Assembly: GCA_037951165.1 (NCBI GenBank)
Contig: JBBDHG010000097.1
Span: 828,001-892,000, forward strand
Direction: 5' to 3'
DNA: 64,000 bases
Source: Lophius americanus
Taxonomy: Eukaryota; Chordata; Actinopteri; Lophiiformes; Lophiidae
A program made the position numbers and the translations under genes. Numbering within the stretch: the first letter of the stretch is position 1; each line of letters begins with the position of its first letter. Under the pieces are notes generated by a model. The model saw only the letters and a list, made by a program, of their open reading frames with translations, was not told the DNA's origin and ran no database searches. This document shows, piece after piece, positions 33,201 to 46,230 of this stretch.

Positions 33201-36200
33201 AAGTTGCATGTTTCTATGATCTTATCGTGTCAAGATATTCTTCCACAGTGAATCTATCTTCACCCTTCAGACAGCGCAGTGCCAGACAAAATATGATGCT
33301 TTACATCAGAAAAAAATGGCTCATAAAGATTGTTTAAAATTCCTTATCACCACTGATTTCACCAAATGGAAAAAACTAAACTAAAACAGTTTAGTTTTAA
33401 GCATGAATACATTTTTTCCTTCAGTTCTAGCAAGCCACTTTCATTAAAAATACTAACAGAACAAGAACAAAAACAAATATAAATGAGAGAATTAAAGTAA
33501 GATTAGATTATTAGTGAACAGAAGGTATTGTCTTTGGCAGTTAGACCCAGCAGCAGGAAGATAAGCCATCTGATGCAAGGGTTGCCGAATGGACATCAAA
33601 TTGGTCCATGATTTTCTGCATATCCTGTAATGATGTGTTTAGAATCTGTCATCCTCAAAACACCCCAATACCTTTACAATCATAGAACCACAAATATCCC
33701 TTGAGCAGCAGAAGGATGAGAAGCATGGTAAGTATGTGGGAGCCAGTTAGTGCTAAAAGCAACCTCCACACTCACATTTATCACACTTCATCACAGGTTA
33801 CCTTGCCAAAAAAATAAAAAGTAGAACGTATGAAAAGATTACATCCTCCGTTACATCCGCCACAAACCACCACCATTTCAATATTGACGTTCATGGTCAG
33901 GTCCACTTATTAAACTCATCTCCCAGAAGATGGGGAGGAGTTCCTCAGGCTGGGCCGCAGGTGACTAACTATTCTCTCTGTACTGCTGTCGTTCAGAAAA
34001 GGTTGCTCTCCATTACAAAATCACCCCGCTGAGTCTGAGCCCCAAAGACTTTTACCTTCCTTAATCACATACTCTCATTGTTCAAATAAAGACCTTTGTT
34101 CCTAGATTCTCCATTGTCAAAAACTGAATGCATTTTGCACTGTCATATATATGTTTTTGTTTTGTTGAACCGTTATCAGGTAGCTGTCGGAATACGAATC
34201 AATTAGAGGAAAGTGATCTGAATTCCGAGCAAAAAAAAATTGAACTTCATTAATGAACATCATCATTTTATCCATCAGCCTAAGACAGTTGTAACAACCT
34301 ACCATCCATTATGACACAATCGCTAGACCCACATAGATCTTTGAAATGCAGACTATCTGGCTATCGTAAGCATTCACATTCTTGCAGTCTGAACTCAAAG
34401 AAGCTGGTAATGGATAATGCTCAACGAATGGCCAATAATGTGGTCGTTTGTACTCTCCTGTAACACACCTGTTGAAAATAGACAGACCCAAGACAAGTGA
34501 ATGACCATCAGCAAGTCATCAAAAATCAGATAATCATTCAGGTCACAGATGTCCAATGACAGAACCTTGTGTCTTTGAAAACACTTGCTGGGTACTTTTG
34601 TAAAAACTGCAGCAGAGGCTATATTTTCAATTTTTTTTGGTATTTTTGTGAGAAAGTTGCCAAATAATAATAACTTTGTTAATATTGTACTTTTAAAAGC
34701 ACTGGATATAAGTACAATAATAAGCACAAGAGCAAAGATTTGGAAATATTTAAGAAATCAGTAGTTAATGTGTTTGAAGGGTTGTCAATATGAATGTTAA
34801 AATTCCTTTAGAAAACCTATATTTGAACAAGGACCACAATAAATTATAGCACAGTTAATTAGATTATCACACATCATTTTAAAATTTAGTAATTCAAACT
34901 TCTAAAATAATCTAAATTGGCTGGGATACAAGAGTGATTATTTTTAAAAATAGTTGAATGTTGAGAATAAAAGATTTGTTAGACACAGACTGAAACTTAA
35001 GCAGAGAAAAGGTAGCTGGAGTTGGTTTTTAGCTGAATTACGATTATTATTATTATTATAGTAGATGGTAATTTAATTATCCGACCTAGCAGTTGAAGAG
35101 ACGTAAACAAGGGTTGGTATTGCATCTAGGCACAACCCTAACAGGGACACAGTGAGAGTCCAGAGAGGTATAGACCAATGCAGATTCTGAGTTATATATA
35201 GAACCACTAAAAGCAGCAGTACCAGCTTTGTAAAAGACATGTCTCGAACAAAGGATCTTAGGATGCTAAATCCTAACATCGGGTCCAGCTGAGGAATATA
35301 TCAATATCCGGAGATGGTGATCCTGACCAAAAGGCACAACTGGGGCCTTTTGTTAGGATCCAAAAATGCTGAAGCTGAATTGCCATCTGGGTTTTGGCAT
35401 TTCACCAAAAAGCTTGGGAGGAAGTGGACTCCCAGGATGAGTCACAGCGCCGTTCCAGTCACAACCTGCCTTCCCTCTTCTCTGTGAAAAATCACTGTTG
35501 TGATGTGCCAGGAAGGATGACAGCTGTGTAAAGCAGCACACACTTACACCTGTCTAGTCAAATCAAAGTTTCCATTATTCCTTAACAACAAAGAGCAGTC
35601 CTTGTTGTCCTGCATGTTGCATCTGCCATGCATTTATCATGTCTCAGTGCTTATTGACATCACACACATTACATTTCCAGTTTTCCGGCTTTCAAATCAC
35701 ACACATCTGTTAATGCAGGAGGAATAGTGCTGATAATATTATTTCTATGTCCCATGTCATGCAGTAGTACGTCATTCACTTTTATAATGCTTTTATGAAT
35801 CCCTTAACCTTGTTTAAAATTGATTGGCTTTCCATGCATATAAGGGGTGGTAGGTCCTTTAAAATCGACATACTTTGGAAACACTTATATGAGTTACTGC
35901 ACATATGGAGTGCCTACCAAAAAACTGTAAAAAGAGACAACCCAGTCAGATTGTTTTGACCTGCTTTGGTGAGATAACATGTGATTCCATATGTTGTTTC
36001 AATTTTGGTCCCCTTCTTGAGTAGTATGCAGGCATATTTGCATAATTTTTCCCGCCACCTCAGCTGTGGGGGGAGATACCCACAGCTTTTGAACTATTTT
36101 TGCAAACTCTGACCTGTTTTTCCTCACAAACGCCTCAGCCGCGAGCTTCACCAAAAGGCCAGAGCTTACCCTCATGCCTCAGAGAACAGGTTTGAATGCA

Positions 36201-36379
36201 TTGGAGATTCTATGTTGAAACAGTTAAAGATGGATGCATCCTTGACGTGGAGAAGAGGTCACCAGGGGGCTCCAAACCTTCATGGAGTGCTTCGAACTTT
36301 ATCCATCAACAATCTCAAGTTCACGTGATGGTAGTGAAAACCAAATCCCCTTTTCTCCAGGTTTCCAACTAAGGACCAC
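30263..36379. other. Unassigned non-coding sequence
   Basis: About 6 kb without a gene, RNA or repeat I can name. Simple ATT runs occur at 35045-35060. All open frames are under about 110 codons and overlap on both strands. A CTCF-like motif at 36255-36272 is listed separately. Conserved non-coding elements could be hidden here but cannot be detected from one sequence. Confidence 0.5.
36255..36272 (+). promoter_or_regulatory. CTCF-like motif
   Basis: AGGTCACCAGGGGGCTCC fits the vertebrate CTCF core CCACCAGGGGGCGC closely, with the CACCAGGGGGC block intact. It is a motif match only; binding is not shown. Confidence 0.4.
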
Positions 36380-36815
36380 CGCCTACTGGCCGATGTAAAA
36401 TCCGGTCACGGCAGACAGCAAACTAGACGTTACACACCCATTACGATGGATCATTACAAAGGTACGACTAGATTTAACGGGGAACTTCTCCGTTGCTGCC
36501 TGTTCAGATCGGTATACAGAGCCAAATCAAACCACAGCCTCAGAGGACTTACGCTGAGTGGATAAATTTTATTTACGATGGCATCTCTCCGCTATAGTCA
36601 GTAAAACAAGTTGTACCCTGGAAAAGGTTTAAAGGTGCTCATTCTCAGCAGCTGTCAAGCAGCCCTTAGGGACGCTACCTCAAGTGACAAGACCAAGTAT
36701 AATATTCCGTGGTGGAGGCGATCTCAAATGCCTGAACCAACAGCAAAAAGGCTGCAGCGGCAGGAGAGAAGCCACAACCACAGCTTCATCAGCAGCAAGC
36801 CAGGTAATTTCTAGA
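36380..36815. other. GC-raised island of unknown nature
   Basis: Base composition rises above the surrounding desert. An open plus-strand frame (36611-36814) reads KTKYNIPWWRRSQMPEPTA, and a donor-like CCAG|GTAATT follows at about 36802. I recognise neither a protein family nor a transposon. It could be a lncRNA exon, a decayed gene or an unfamiliar repeat. Confidence 0.25.
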
Positions 36816-37139
36816 AAGTTAAGGATTGCAATGCGACCACCTCCTCACATCAATAGTCATATCAGAATTTTCTTTTCAAATTACTCCTAATCTGTCGTGA
36901 AATTGACCAATTGGATGACCCAAACATGGTGGCGAGTAGGCCCAGAGATGACAGTGGTTCCAGGTGGAACAACATAAAGAAGAAAGGCTTTTAGTAATGT
37001 GGCAACAATTCCTCTCCTATTCATGAGATCCAGCCATTCCAAAATAATTTCATCTGTTTTTCGTCCGGGAACCGAAGGCTGCTATAGCATAACACTGTCT
37101 GTTTCATAGTTATGACTGACCTGCATCCTCATTGATCAC

Positions 37140-38385
<1,246 letters not shown>

Positions 38386-38590
38386 GAATGGACTGTAATT
38401 ATACAGCGCTTCTCTAGTCTGCTTTGTCCCTGTCTTTTCTCTGGGCTCTGTGGAGGAAGTTGGTTGGACAAACAAGTTAGCCAAGCCCACATCCATCCTG
38501 GACAAGACGTCACGCTCTCTACATGAGACTGCGGGGAGCTTTCAGCAACCACTTCAGTTCTGTGCCCACGGTGTAAGACAGAGCACTCAT
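38386..38590. mobile_element. SINE-tail and LINE C-terminal scraps
   Basis: ATGGACTGTAATTATACAGC, continuing GCTTCTCTAGTCTGC at 38389-38424, matches in reverse the 3' end of the SINE at 16813-17125. From 38440 the plus strand has a frame reading NKLAKPTSILDKTSRSLHET, which resembles the C-terminus of a LINE ORF2 (NK..KI....HPL...). Both are short and low in confidence. Confidence 0.4.
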
Positions 38591-38760
38591 ACAGGTATGG
38601 CTGTAGCTCAGTGGGTAGGGTGTCCTTCTGATGGGAAGGTAGCCGGTTTGAGTCCCACCAGTGTCCATTTGTCGTAGGTTCTAGGGTCGTAAAACCCTGA
38701 AACCCTAGCTCCCCCTATCCATCTATCAAAGCGCTTTACTAAACCATCCAACCATCCATT
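38591..38760 (+). mobile_element. tRNA-derived SINE
   Basis: A tRNA-like head has A box TAGCTCAGTGGG at 38604-38615 and B box GGTTTGAGTCC at 38645-38655. A tail follows with CAAAGCGCTTTACTAAA. The internal promoter boxes are better preserved here than in the other SINEs of the window. The remainder cannot fold as a tRNA, so this is not a tRNA gene. Confidence 0.75.
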
Positions 38761-38761
38761 T

Positions 38762-39170
38762 AATACTGCCTGGGTTGGTTGCTGTGGCAGCAGGCCAAGG
38801 AGGGTATTCCAGACGTCCCTTTCCCCAGCACCGCTAGTTCAAAATATCCCTTTGTTGAGTTCGGGATCTAATCCGAGGACACCTCCCAGTGCGACGTGCA
38901 AGGAAAATCCCCAAAAGGAGGCATCCTGGAGGAATCCTAATCAGATGACTTAAACTCTTTTCGACACTTAAGGAGCAGGTGCTGCGGATGTTTGAACTCC
39001 TCACCTTATCTCTAAGGCTGAGCTGAGCCCTCCTATGACGTAAGCTTATTTCAGTCGGTTGCATCCTTGACCTCAATCTTTGGGTCCCTACCAAAAGCCA
39101 TTGGTGAGGGTTGCAACATGGATGGACGTAGATTTGCCTTATAAATCAGCTCACACTTCAAGCTTCAATA
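38762..39170 (-). mobile_element. LINE ORF2 C-terminal fragment
   Basis: The minus strand reads AQLSLRDKVRSSNIRS, then HLIRIPPGCLLLGIFLARRT and GRCPRIRSRTQQRDIL. These correspond to the SLRDRVRSSDIR, HLIRMPPGRLP and GRRPRGRPRTRW blocks near the C-terminus of the LINE family represented at 2998-4505. Nucleotide similarity continues to about 38762 through a GGCAGCAGGCCAAGGAGG stretch. It has one or more frameshifts. Confidence 0.85.
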
Positions 39171-39885
39171 ATTCTGGCTTCAATACAAGCCAGTATTCAC
39201 CCATTCACAGAGTTGTGACAGCAACAAAAAGATGTTCTGCAAGACTTACTGTTGCTTGTCGTAAACATGCTCAGGGATGTAAATATATGCACAAATTAAT
39301 ATTTTTGCAATTATTAGATAAGGTACATTTTGGATAACTAATAAACGACATACAAGAAACAATGCACTTGAGAATTACTCCCAGTTTAACAAACTGGCCC
39401 CTGACTTCAACAAACCATCAGTTTCAAGCCCTCATGATTACAGCTGTGCAGGTTGCTCCTCACAGGACCTCCCTAACTTTTACCTGTTTCCATTTATGAA
39501 CATTTGTTTTACTAGCAGGAATGATGTAACAGGTGCAGAGATGAGCCACAACCCACAAATGGGCTCCCTTGGCAAATGCAGAAGCAAGAGAGCAAAATAC
39601 AAAGTGTCATGTCTAAAACAAGGAAATATGGACATGGAGGCTGGCTCAGGATAAATGAACATGGTGGGGTAGCAAAAAAAAACTGAGGCCAGGATTAATG
39701 CAGAAAGAAAAAATGGAGGTGGGTTGTATATGGTAGGTAAGAAAGATAAAAGGGACAGAAATAAAGGCCTGGGAGCTCAACGGGGGCAAAGATAGAAGGT
39801 GAAGATGAGTAAGAGAGAGTGGGAAAAGGTTGCAATGAAAGAAGAGAGATGAGGTCTTGCTTGGACAGGTGTGTGTCCTTTAGTT
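39171..39885. other. Unassigned non-coding sequence
   Basis: Nothing recognisable. Purine-rich between about 39660 and 39850. Confidence 0.55.
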
Positions 39886-40480
39886 AAGTCAAATCCACTC
39901 AATATTATTTGTATAGCCCAAAATCACAAATCACAATTTGCCTGGATGGGCTTAACAAACTGTACATGATGCAACCTACTCTGCCCTTAGACCTTCGGTC
40001 CAGGTAAGGAACAACTCCTCAAAAGACCCTTATAACAGGGACACAGAAGAGACACAGAGGAAGGATCCCTCTTCCAGGATGGACAGACGTAAAATAGATG
40101 TGAAGTGTACAGAGCAGATCAACAAAATCCATATAGTTATAGCAACGATGATGGTATGTGGTGATGTATTACAAAACATACAGTAGCAGTGGTACTACAA
40201 TATACATGTACACTAGTAGTAGTAGTACTAATTATTGGATATACGATTATCAGTGATAGCATTAGAGGATTTCCCCCAGGGCCTCGGCAGTAGATGCGGC
40301 CACGATCCGGGGCTTGGTACAGCCAGGGACCAGGTTCCAGAACTACCACCATTCCTGAGAACCTGCGGGTTGATAGAACACAAAGACTCCCTGCCGCAAG
40401 GACTCCAGGGAGGAAATAGAGTCAGTGGTGCATTTATTGGGCACAAATTTAGCCAGCCCTAACTATAAGCTTTGTGAAAA
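39886..40480 (-). mobile_element. L2/CR1-like LINE 3' UTR, second copy
   Basis: From TTGTATAGCCCAAAATCACA at about 39909 to AGCCCTAACTATAAGC near 40455 this aligns by eye with 24336-24438 plus 26228-26820. Shared blocks include GATGGTATGTGGTGATGTAT, GCAGTGGTACTACAATAT and GGGCCTCGGCAGTAGATGC. This copy is not interrupted, so it shows the original joint across the LTR insertion at 24439-26227. Confidence 0.82.
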
Positions 40481-40631
40481 AGGAGAATGCAGTGATGTGA
40501 TGTCAATACTTGGAGAGAGAGAGACCGAGAAGGTGGGTGAATACAGTGCATAAGGGAAATCCCCAGTATTTTAGGCCTTTAGTAGCATAGCTAAAGGACG
40601 TTCAGGTGGGACCTGAGCCAGTGTTATAAAC

Positions 40632-40705
40632 TGTAGAGACTTTACATTTAAGAATAGACTTAAAAACTTCCTCTTTGCCTCCCGAACCAACACTGGGATG
40701 AACTC
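40632..40705 (+). mobile_element. Short LINE ORF2 C-terminal scrap
   Basis: The plus strand reads DFTFKNRLKNFLFASRTN, which matches the TFKxRLKTxLF block at the end of L2/CR1-like ORF2. Only this block remains, in the orientation opposite to the LINE tail immediately before it. Confidence 0.45.
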
Positions 40706-40835
40706 TATAACACTTAGTCTGTTTGTGTGTTTGTTAGTTGAGAATTAAGGTATTTACAAGAAGTTGGAAACAAATGGGAGTCACTGACAAGTGACACTGC
40801 ATCACTCTGGTCGTCATCTAAGAGTCCGGGGCATC

Positions 40836-41104
40836 AAACACACATACACAAACACACATACAGGAACACATACATACAAACAGACACACACACAAACACA
40901 CCTACGCACACACACTCACACACACACACACATCAAACATACACATGACACACACACAAACACACTTACCCAAACACACAGACATGTAGACACACTATCA
41001 AACACACAGACACATAGACACACAATCAAACACACCTACACACATGCAGACATACACACACAGATACACATAAATGCACACACACACATACACACATACA
41101 CATG
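40836..41104. repeat. CA-rich degenerate microsatellite
   Basis: Interrupted CA repeat of about 270 bases with recurrent CATACACA and CAAACACAC variants. Confidence 0.9.
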
Positions 41105-41329
41105 ATGCTGTCTTTAAAAGGAAGTCATACATGCTGCGCTCCAGCGCGTGACGGTGGATATGCTGCTGCAGGAAGCCATTAGCTTCAAGGTGCCTGGTTG
41201 TGCCTCAGAAAGTGGTTGCATCTGTGTATCTCTTAATAAATAATGTGGTCCCTGATGCACTAGTCCAACTCTGATGAAGTTGAGTAAGCTAGTGGTCAAC
41301 GTCTCTCTTCAGTGATTAGCAAGATGTTT

Positions 41330-42065
41330 TTGGGTTTTTTTAAACTTAAGCTCCCCATGGTGCCAGAAATATAAAATTGACCTTTCCCTAAATCAATGTA
41401 GTTTAAAAAACAGTGTTTTTCATATAAAGTTACCCCTATTAGAACTATTAGAGTAATGCATATTGTATAAAAGACAGAGCTCATCGACTCCATTCGTATG
41501 CACCAAATTGGGAGTAAATGGCACCAAGCGTTAAAAAATTATGGTCCGAAAACTTTCGGAAATGAAGCTCCCCCTAGTGTTGGAATTATACAAGTAATCG
41601 ACTCCTGTATCCAACAAGTTCTTCCTCGCACTAAGGTTAATGAAGGTATATAATTAAAAATTTGATTTGAGTTATGCCCGGAAAAATTTGCTTTTCGTAA
41701 AAAAGATCTCCCCCTAGTAAGAAAAATATGAACTACCACAGTAATGTACGATTTAATAAGTTTTATAATTTAGAGCATCTTCAGTTGATTCCAATGCACC
41801 AAATCGGGATTAAATCAAACCAATCTTTAGGATGTTATGTCAGAAAAACGTCCTATACTAAATACCAATGTATGCAAGATAGATCTCTCAGATTCGATTC
41901 AAATGCTAAATCAAACAATTGACAATTTTGGAGATCAAGTTCCCCCTAGTGTCAGAAATATGAAACCAAACTTTCCCAAAGTACTCCAGATCTTCCTCTC
42001 ATTAAGATCTATGTGGATATAAAATTTGAAAATGATTTATCAAATAGTTTTTGAGTTATTAGGTT
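41330..42065 (+). repeat. Satellite-like repeat array, compound unit of about 370 bases
   Basis: CTCCCC-type cores recur at 41351, 41429 (diverged), 41569, 41708 and 41940. Two half-unit types alternate. One continues with GTGTCAGAAATATxAAACC...CTTTCCCAAA and TCTTCCTC; the other with AGTAAGAAAAATATGAACTACCA and then TTGATTCCAATGCACCAAAT. A whole unit spans 41569-41940, 371 bases. Related copies are at 10580-10990, 43880-44090 and, inverted, 60770-60870. Short open frames are present but differ between copies. Confidence 0.7.
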
Positions 42066-43621
42066 AATACGAATGATCTTCGGCTGACGCGGTTATGGAA
42101 GCGGAAGCGGTAGCAATAGTTGCGTTGAAGATTCCGTGATATGAGAATCTTTTTCGGGGATGTATTTAAGATCATAGGCACAAGCCTCAAGCTTACGTTC
42201 AAAATGGGATTCACCAAGATAAGAGCACAGGTGTGAACAATTTTATGGTTGAAGAAGCCTTCATGAATCTGTCATAGATTTTCTCTTAGGAGTCTTTTAA
42301 AGAACAGAAATAAGAAGGAAGATGTTGCTGAATGAGGCCCTGTATTTCTCTGCTGTGTTGTTTTTTTCATTGAGATTGGCGGTAAATGGACTTTACTTAC
42401 AGCCCATCATTCAAACATCAAAGGAGGAATTTAGGGCACAGCATCTTACAAGCTGACTTGTTTACAATCATCAACTCCTGCATACGAACCGGATTAGAAT
42501 TTTGTAGTTGCAGTTTCATTTTTTGTATGTTTCCTATCAGAGGGCTGAAGAATGTAGGGTTTTAAATACATTTTAGACTAGTTTGAAGGAGCCATGTATG
42601 AAAAACTGTGGAGAAACGCTGCCATCTATTCTATTCTTAGTGGGACAGTAATTTCCAAAAAAGGAGATTATGTTTTAAGGGAGCATACTTGAAACTAATG
42701 ACTGAGACCATAAACACATTGGAAGAAATGTTAACTGAGGTAATAAATCGCAAGAGCTCTAGTGAATTTCAAATAAGCTTTCATACAATATGACCACTGA
42801 TGGCCATTAGAAAGACTGTAGACCACGTTCACACTGGCTTTATATGTCAGACTAGTGAACTCCGTCCACTAATTATACTGTCTATAAAAGGCAGACTGGA
42901 GGATGTGAGAGTTTCATATCTAGATAAGAGTGTTTTTCATTCATGGTTGGAAAATGGATGGAGCAATCTATCTCAAAAATCAGAATAAATACTGGCATTC
43001 CATCTTTCTGGAAACCAGGGATCATGAGGGGTGATTGATGAGTTTGTGATATGAGGAAGGAGATAAGTTAAACAGCTTACTTTTTAGGCACAAGCCATTA
43101 TAGTATCTATACATTTTAATGCACGTGGTTTAAATTACACATTTAGAATGTTTAAAACGCCTTTTTTCCTGTTAAATGGTGCGAAATTCGGACATAGATG
43201 TGCAATTCAAAAGGGCTGTATTTAATATCTTTGTAATATGTGTTTTGGGTGTTTTGGATTAAACCAATCAGAATGTCATTTTGGATTCCCATCAGGAGTC
43301 AGGGTTGTCTTCAACTGCTGCATTACTATTTAAACTGCCTCTCCTGTCTCAGTCAGGGAAAGGTGTGGTGCTTGCCCTGTGGAACCTCCGGTCTCCTCCC
43401 AAACAGCTGCGCCCTGAAAATGCATGTCAAGTAAGTGGAGGAGGACTACTGCATTGTGACCTGGATCTAGCCGCATCTGCTGTGGTTTTAATATCACAGC
43501 AAAAACACAGCAGCAGTGAGTTTAGACCAGTTTATTGTTGGTTAATTAAATCCCAGAAAATCAGGGATGTTATTGAATATTCATCAATGCTGCCGCGTTC
43601 TCAGATCCTTGGCATCGTGTG
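42066..43621. other. Unassigned non-coding sequence
   Basis: No gene is supportable. A plus-strand frame at 43281-43622 is followed within it by a donor-like CAAGTAAGTGG at 43428-43438, but no acceptor or family resemblance supports it. Confidence 0.5.
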
Positions 43622-44090
43622 AAAAATTAAATTTTATACCCAAATAGACCTAAGTGAGAGAAAGAACAACTCCTCTGAGTGGAAAACTGAATCGACTTTT
43701 ACAGAACAGAAGTAGTGTGACATAGATGAGCAGGGGCTAACAGCATTCTGGAATTTACAAATGAGATTAGTAAGACCACTAACTTTTCTTTTACCCTTGC
43801 ATTGTACAAGCAATGCCTCTGATTGAACACAGCGAATATAAAAAGAAAATAGGAAAATATTTATTATTATTGTAAAATTTGATATGCAAAAGATAGATCT
43901 TATTGAGTCCATTCATATGCACCAAATTGACTAAATTGGATCAACAGTTAACAAATGATGGCCTGAAAACTTCTGGGGATGAAGCTTCCCCTACTGTCAG
44001 AAATGTACAACAGATGTTTCCCAATACAATCCAGTTCTTCCTCATACTAAGGTCTAAATTAAGGGGAAACAGTCTCAAGTATTGTCTCTA
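43622..44090. repeat. Two oppositely oriented copies of the CTCCCCCTAG repeat
   Basis: The right part (43880-44090, plus) has ATTGAGTCCATTCATATGCA, then AAGCTTCCCCTACTGTCAGAAATGT and CAGTTCTTCCTCATACTAAGG. The left part (43622-43690) has the same end in reverse, with AAATTTTATACCC and AGACCTAAGTGAGAGAAAGAAC. The result is an inverted-repeat arrangement of about 470 bases. Confidence 0.55.
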
Positions 44091-44707
44091 GCGATGAGGT
44101 GGTGGGGTCACAAACTTCTGAAGGAGCTTTTCCCAAGGTCTGATGTGTATAAAATGACTGCAGAAGGTTCTAATCAGGTTTTGAATGAATTCAACATGAG
44201 AGGAAACAGACTAGACAGCTGTTACCAGCATTATTTGGCCTTATAATCTTAAGTTTATGTCATTTAGTGGGATGTCAGTGGCGGAATTTATTTTAGGGCT
44301 AGGTATACAGTGGTACCCGTCCCTCCCTCTATGTCATCTATTTAGTGCACATTTTATGGCACCATCTTTTACGGCAAGGGCTTACCTGGTCAGAAACCGT
44401 CTGTGGGTGACTATGAGGGAGATGGGCTGCATGGATGAAGGATGACACATGAACCGACAGACAGAACTGAGCTGGAGTAGTTTGAGGGGTTTTCTAGATG
44501 AACGGATTCTCCATAAGGTGTGTTTAAATGTCCTATAAATGTCTGACTAAATTGGGCTGTATGGGCCAGAGAGCAAGCGGGGAGAGCAGCAACTGTCCTG
44601 ATCATAGCATAGAAGCAGTTAGTAAGCTCATCCTACTTCAATCTATTGAATGACTACAAAACCTTTCCTTATGGGAACCCAGATCATGGAAGTCCTTGAC
44701 GAGATGT
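44091..44707. other. Unassigned non-coding sequence
   Basis: I see no gene or repeat. Confidence 0.55.
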
Positions 44708-45820
44708 CTGTAAATAGTGCCTTGAAAATTTCCCAATCTAAAATGTGTTGAAGCTTCAAGCAAACGTTGACATTAAACAACTCAAGTAAACACAAAATAC
44801 CACTTTTAAATTCTGATTTTATTTATTCAACAAAATATTATCTAATATGAACTTGGACTGTCTGGAAAAAACTATATGCCCATTTAGGAACTGAATAGAT
44901 CAAATCTGCCAAACGGCATTAGGACCTGGTCCCAGCTGGACTAGACCCCTCATGACTTCATGATTCCATCACTACCAGTCCCGTTCAGTTACAGCATCAA
45001 TGCAATAGACCATCTTCAGAAGCAGGAAGTTGGTTCTGGTTAGACATATGAGTCATCTTACTATGATATTTTGTTATATGTTTTTCCAACTTCCATCCAA
45101 ATAAAAGGTTCTGACACACCATGGCAAAATCCAAAGAAAATCCAGGATGGACGGAAGGTGAATGAAAAAAACTTCAGTCTGGGATGGGAAGCTGTATCGA
45201 AAGCTGTATCTATAAGGCTAAGGGACTCCAAAGATCCTCAGGGAAACATTATCTACAAACAGAGAAGAATTGGAGCTTAGCCACCGCCGCGAACCCTCAC
45301 GGCAGTGGCTAAGCTGCTGAAACTCCTACAAAAGCATGGTAAAGACTCATTCAGGAAGCCACAAAAGATCCAAAGAAAATATCTATGTAACTATAGGTGT
45401 CTCTCACCTACATAAAGGTCAGAGGTCATGGATCCATTATTCACATGAAACTGGCTGAAAATGGCATCATGGGAAAGTGGTAAGGTGACAGCCACTGATG
45501 ATCCAGAAGAACATTAACGTTCATCTGAATTTACCCACAACACGCCTTGGTGACCTTCACAACTACTGGGAGAGTCTTCTCTGGAGTGATGAGTGGAAAA
45601 CTTGACTGTTTGAAGAAAGGGTCCCGTTCCATTTGGTGTAAACCCAAATGCATTCCAATAGAGGAACATTAGACCTAAGCTCAAACATGGACGTAGCAGC
45701 GGAATGTTGTTTGGATGTTTTTCTCAATATTTTTTGATCAATCTGTGAGTTGATGCTCAAGCTACTTCAGCTAATGCAGTAAGTCAATGATCCCAAGCCG
45801 AAGAAGTCCACCTCAGCGTG
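44708..45820 (+). mobile_element. Tc1/mariner-like DNA transposon, decayed
   Basis: It opens with AGTGCCTTGAAAATTTCCC, a diverged Tc1 terminal sequence (usually AGTGCCTTGCAAAAGTATTC). Transposase-like nucleotide blocks follow in order: ATGGCAAAATCCAAAGAAA near 45120, AAAGGTCAGAGGTCATGG near 45415, GAAGAACATTAACGTTCATC near 45505 and GGAGAGTCTTCTCTGGAGTG near 45570. The last covers the first catalytic Asp region. It stops near CCAAGCCGAAGAAGTCCACC and runs into a GT microsatellite, so the last third and the right terminal repeat are gone. Stops are frequent. Confidence 0.82.
45274..45315. repeat. Perfect 11-base hairpin
   Basis: AGCTTAGCCAC at 45274-45284 and GTGGCTAAGCT at 45305-45315 are reverse complements around a CG-rich loop of 20 bases. 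It lies in the Tc1 relic. Confidence 0.85.
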
Positions 45821-45898
45821 TGTGTGGGTGGGGGATGTGTATGTGTGTGTGTGTGTGTGTGTGTATGTTTGTGTGTGTGTGTGTACGTGTCTGTGTGA
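45817..45898. repeat. (GT)n microsatellite
   Basis: Interrupted GT tract that abuts the truncated end of the Tc1 relic. Confidence 0.92.
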
Positions 45899-46190
45899 GC
45901 ATTTGGAAGTCCGTTTGTGTGTGTATGGGCGAGGGTGTGTGAGTGGGTGATAAAGAAGTTGTTGTGTCTATGATTGTCTGATTCTTTGATCAGACAAAGT
46001 ACTTGGTGACAGTTGCCATGACAGCCAGTCACATGATCAGATAGTGTAGCACAGGTATGTTTTTCAGCTCAGAAACCCTGAGCTACGACCTTGTACCAGA
46101 CTCGCACGCACACAACACCAGCACAATCGTTTTCCATCAAGATTTACACAAACATAGAAATCACTGAATCTCACAAACATCTCTCCCTCT

Positions 46191-46230
46191 CTCACACACA
46201 TAACACACACACACACGCGCACACACACAC
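46191..46230. repeat. (CA)n microsatellite
   Basis: CA tract with a CGCG interruption. Confidence 0.92.

Noticed and set aside
38595..38665. tRNA gene
   Set aside because: A and B boxes are present, but the acceptor stem does not close and a SINE tail follows. It is a SINE head.
43240..43434. Possible C2H2 zinc-finger exon (C-x-x-C ... H) before a GTAAGT donor
   Set aside because: Spacing does not fit C2H2 fingers, no acceptor is visible, and the frame overlaps another of equal quality.
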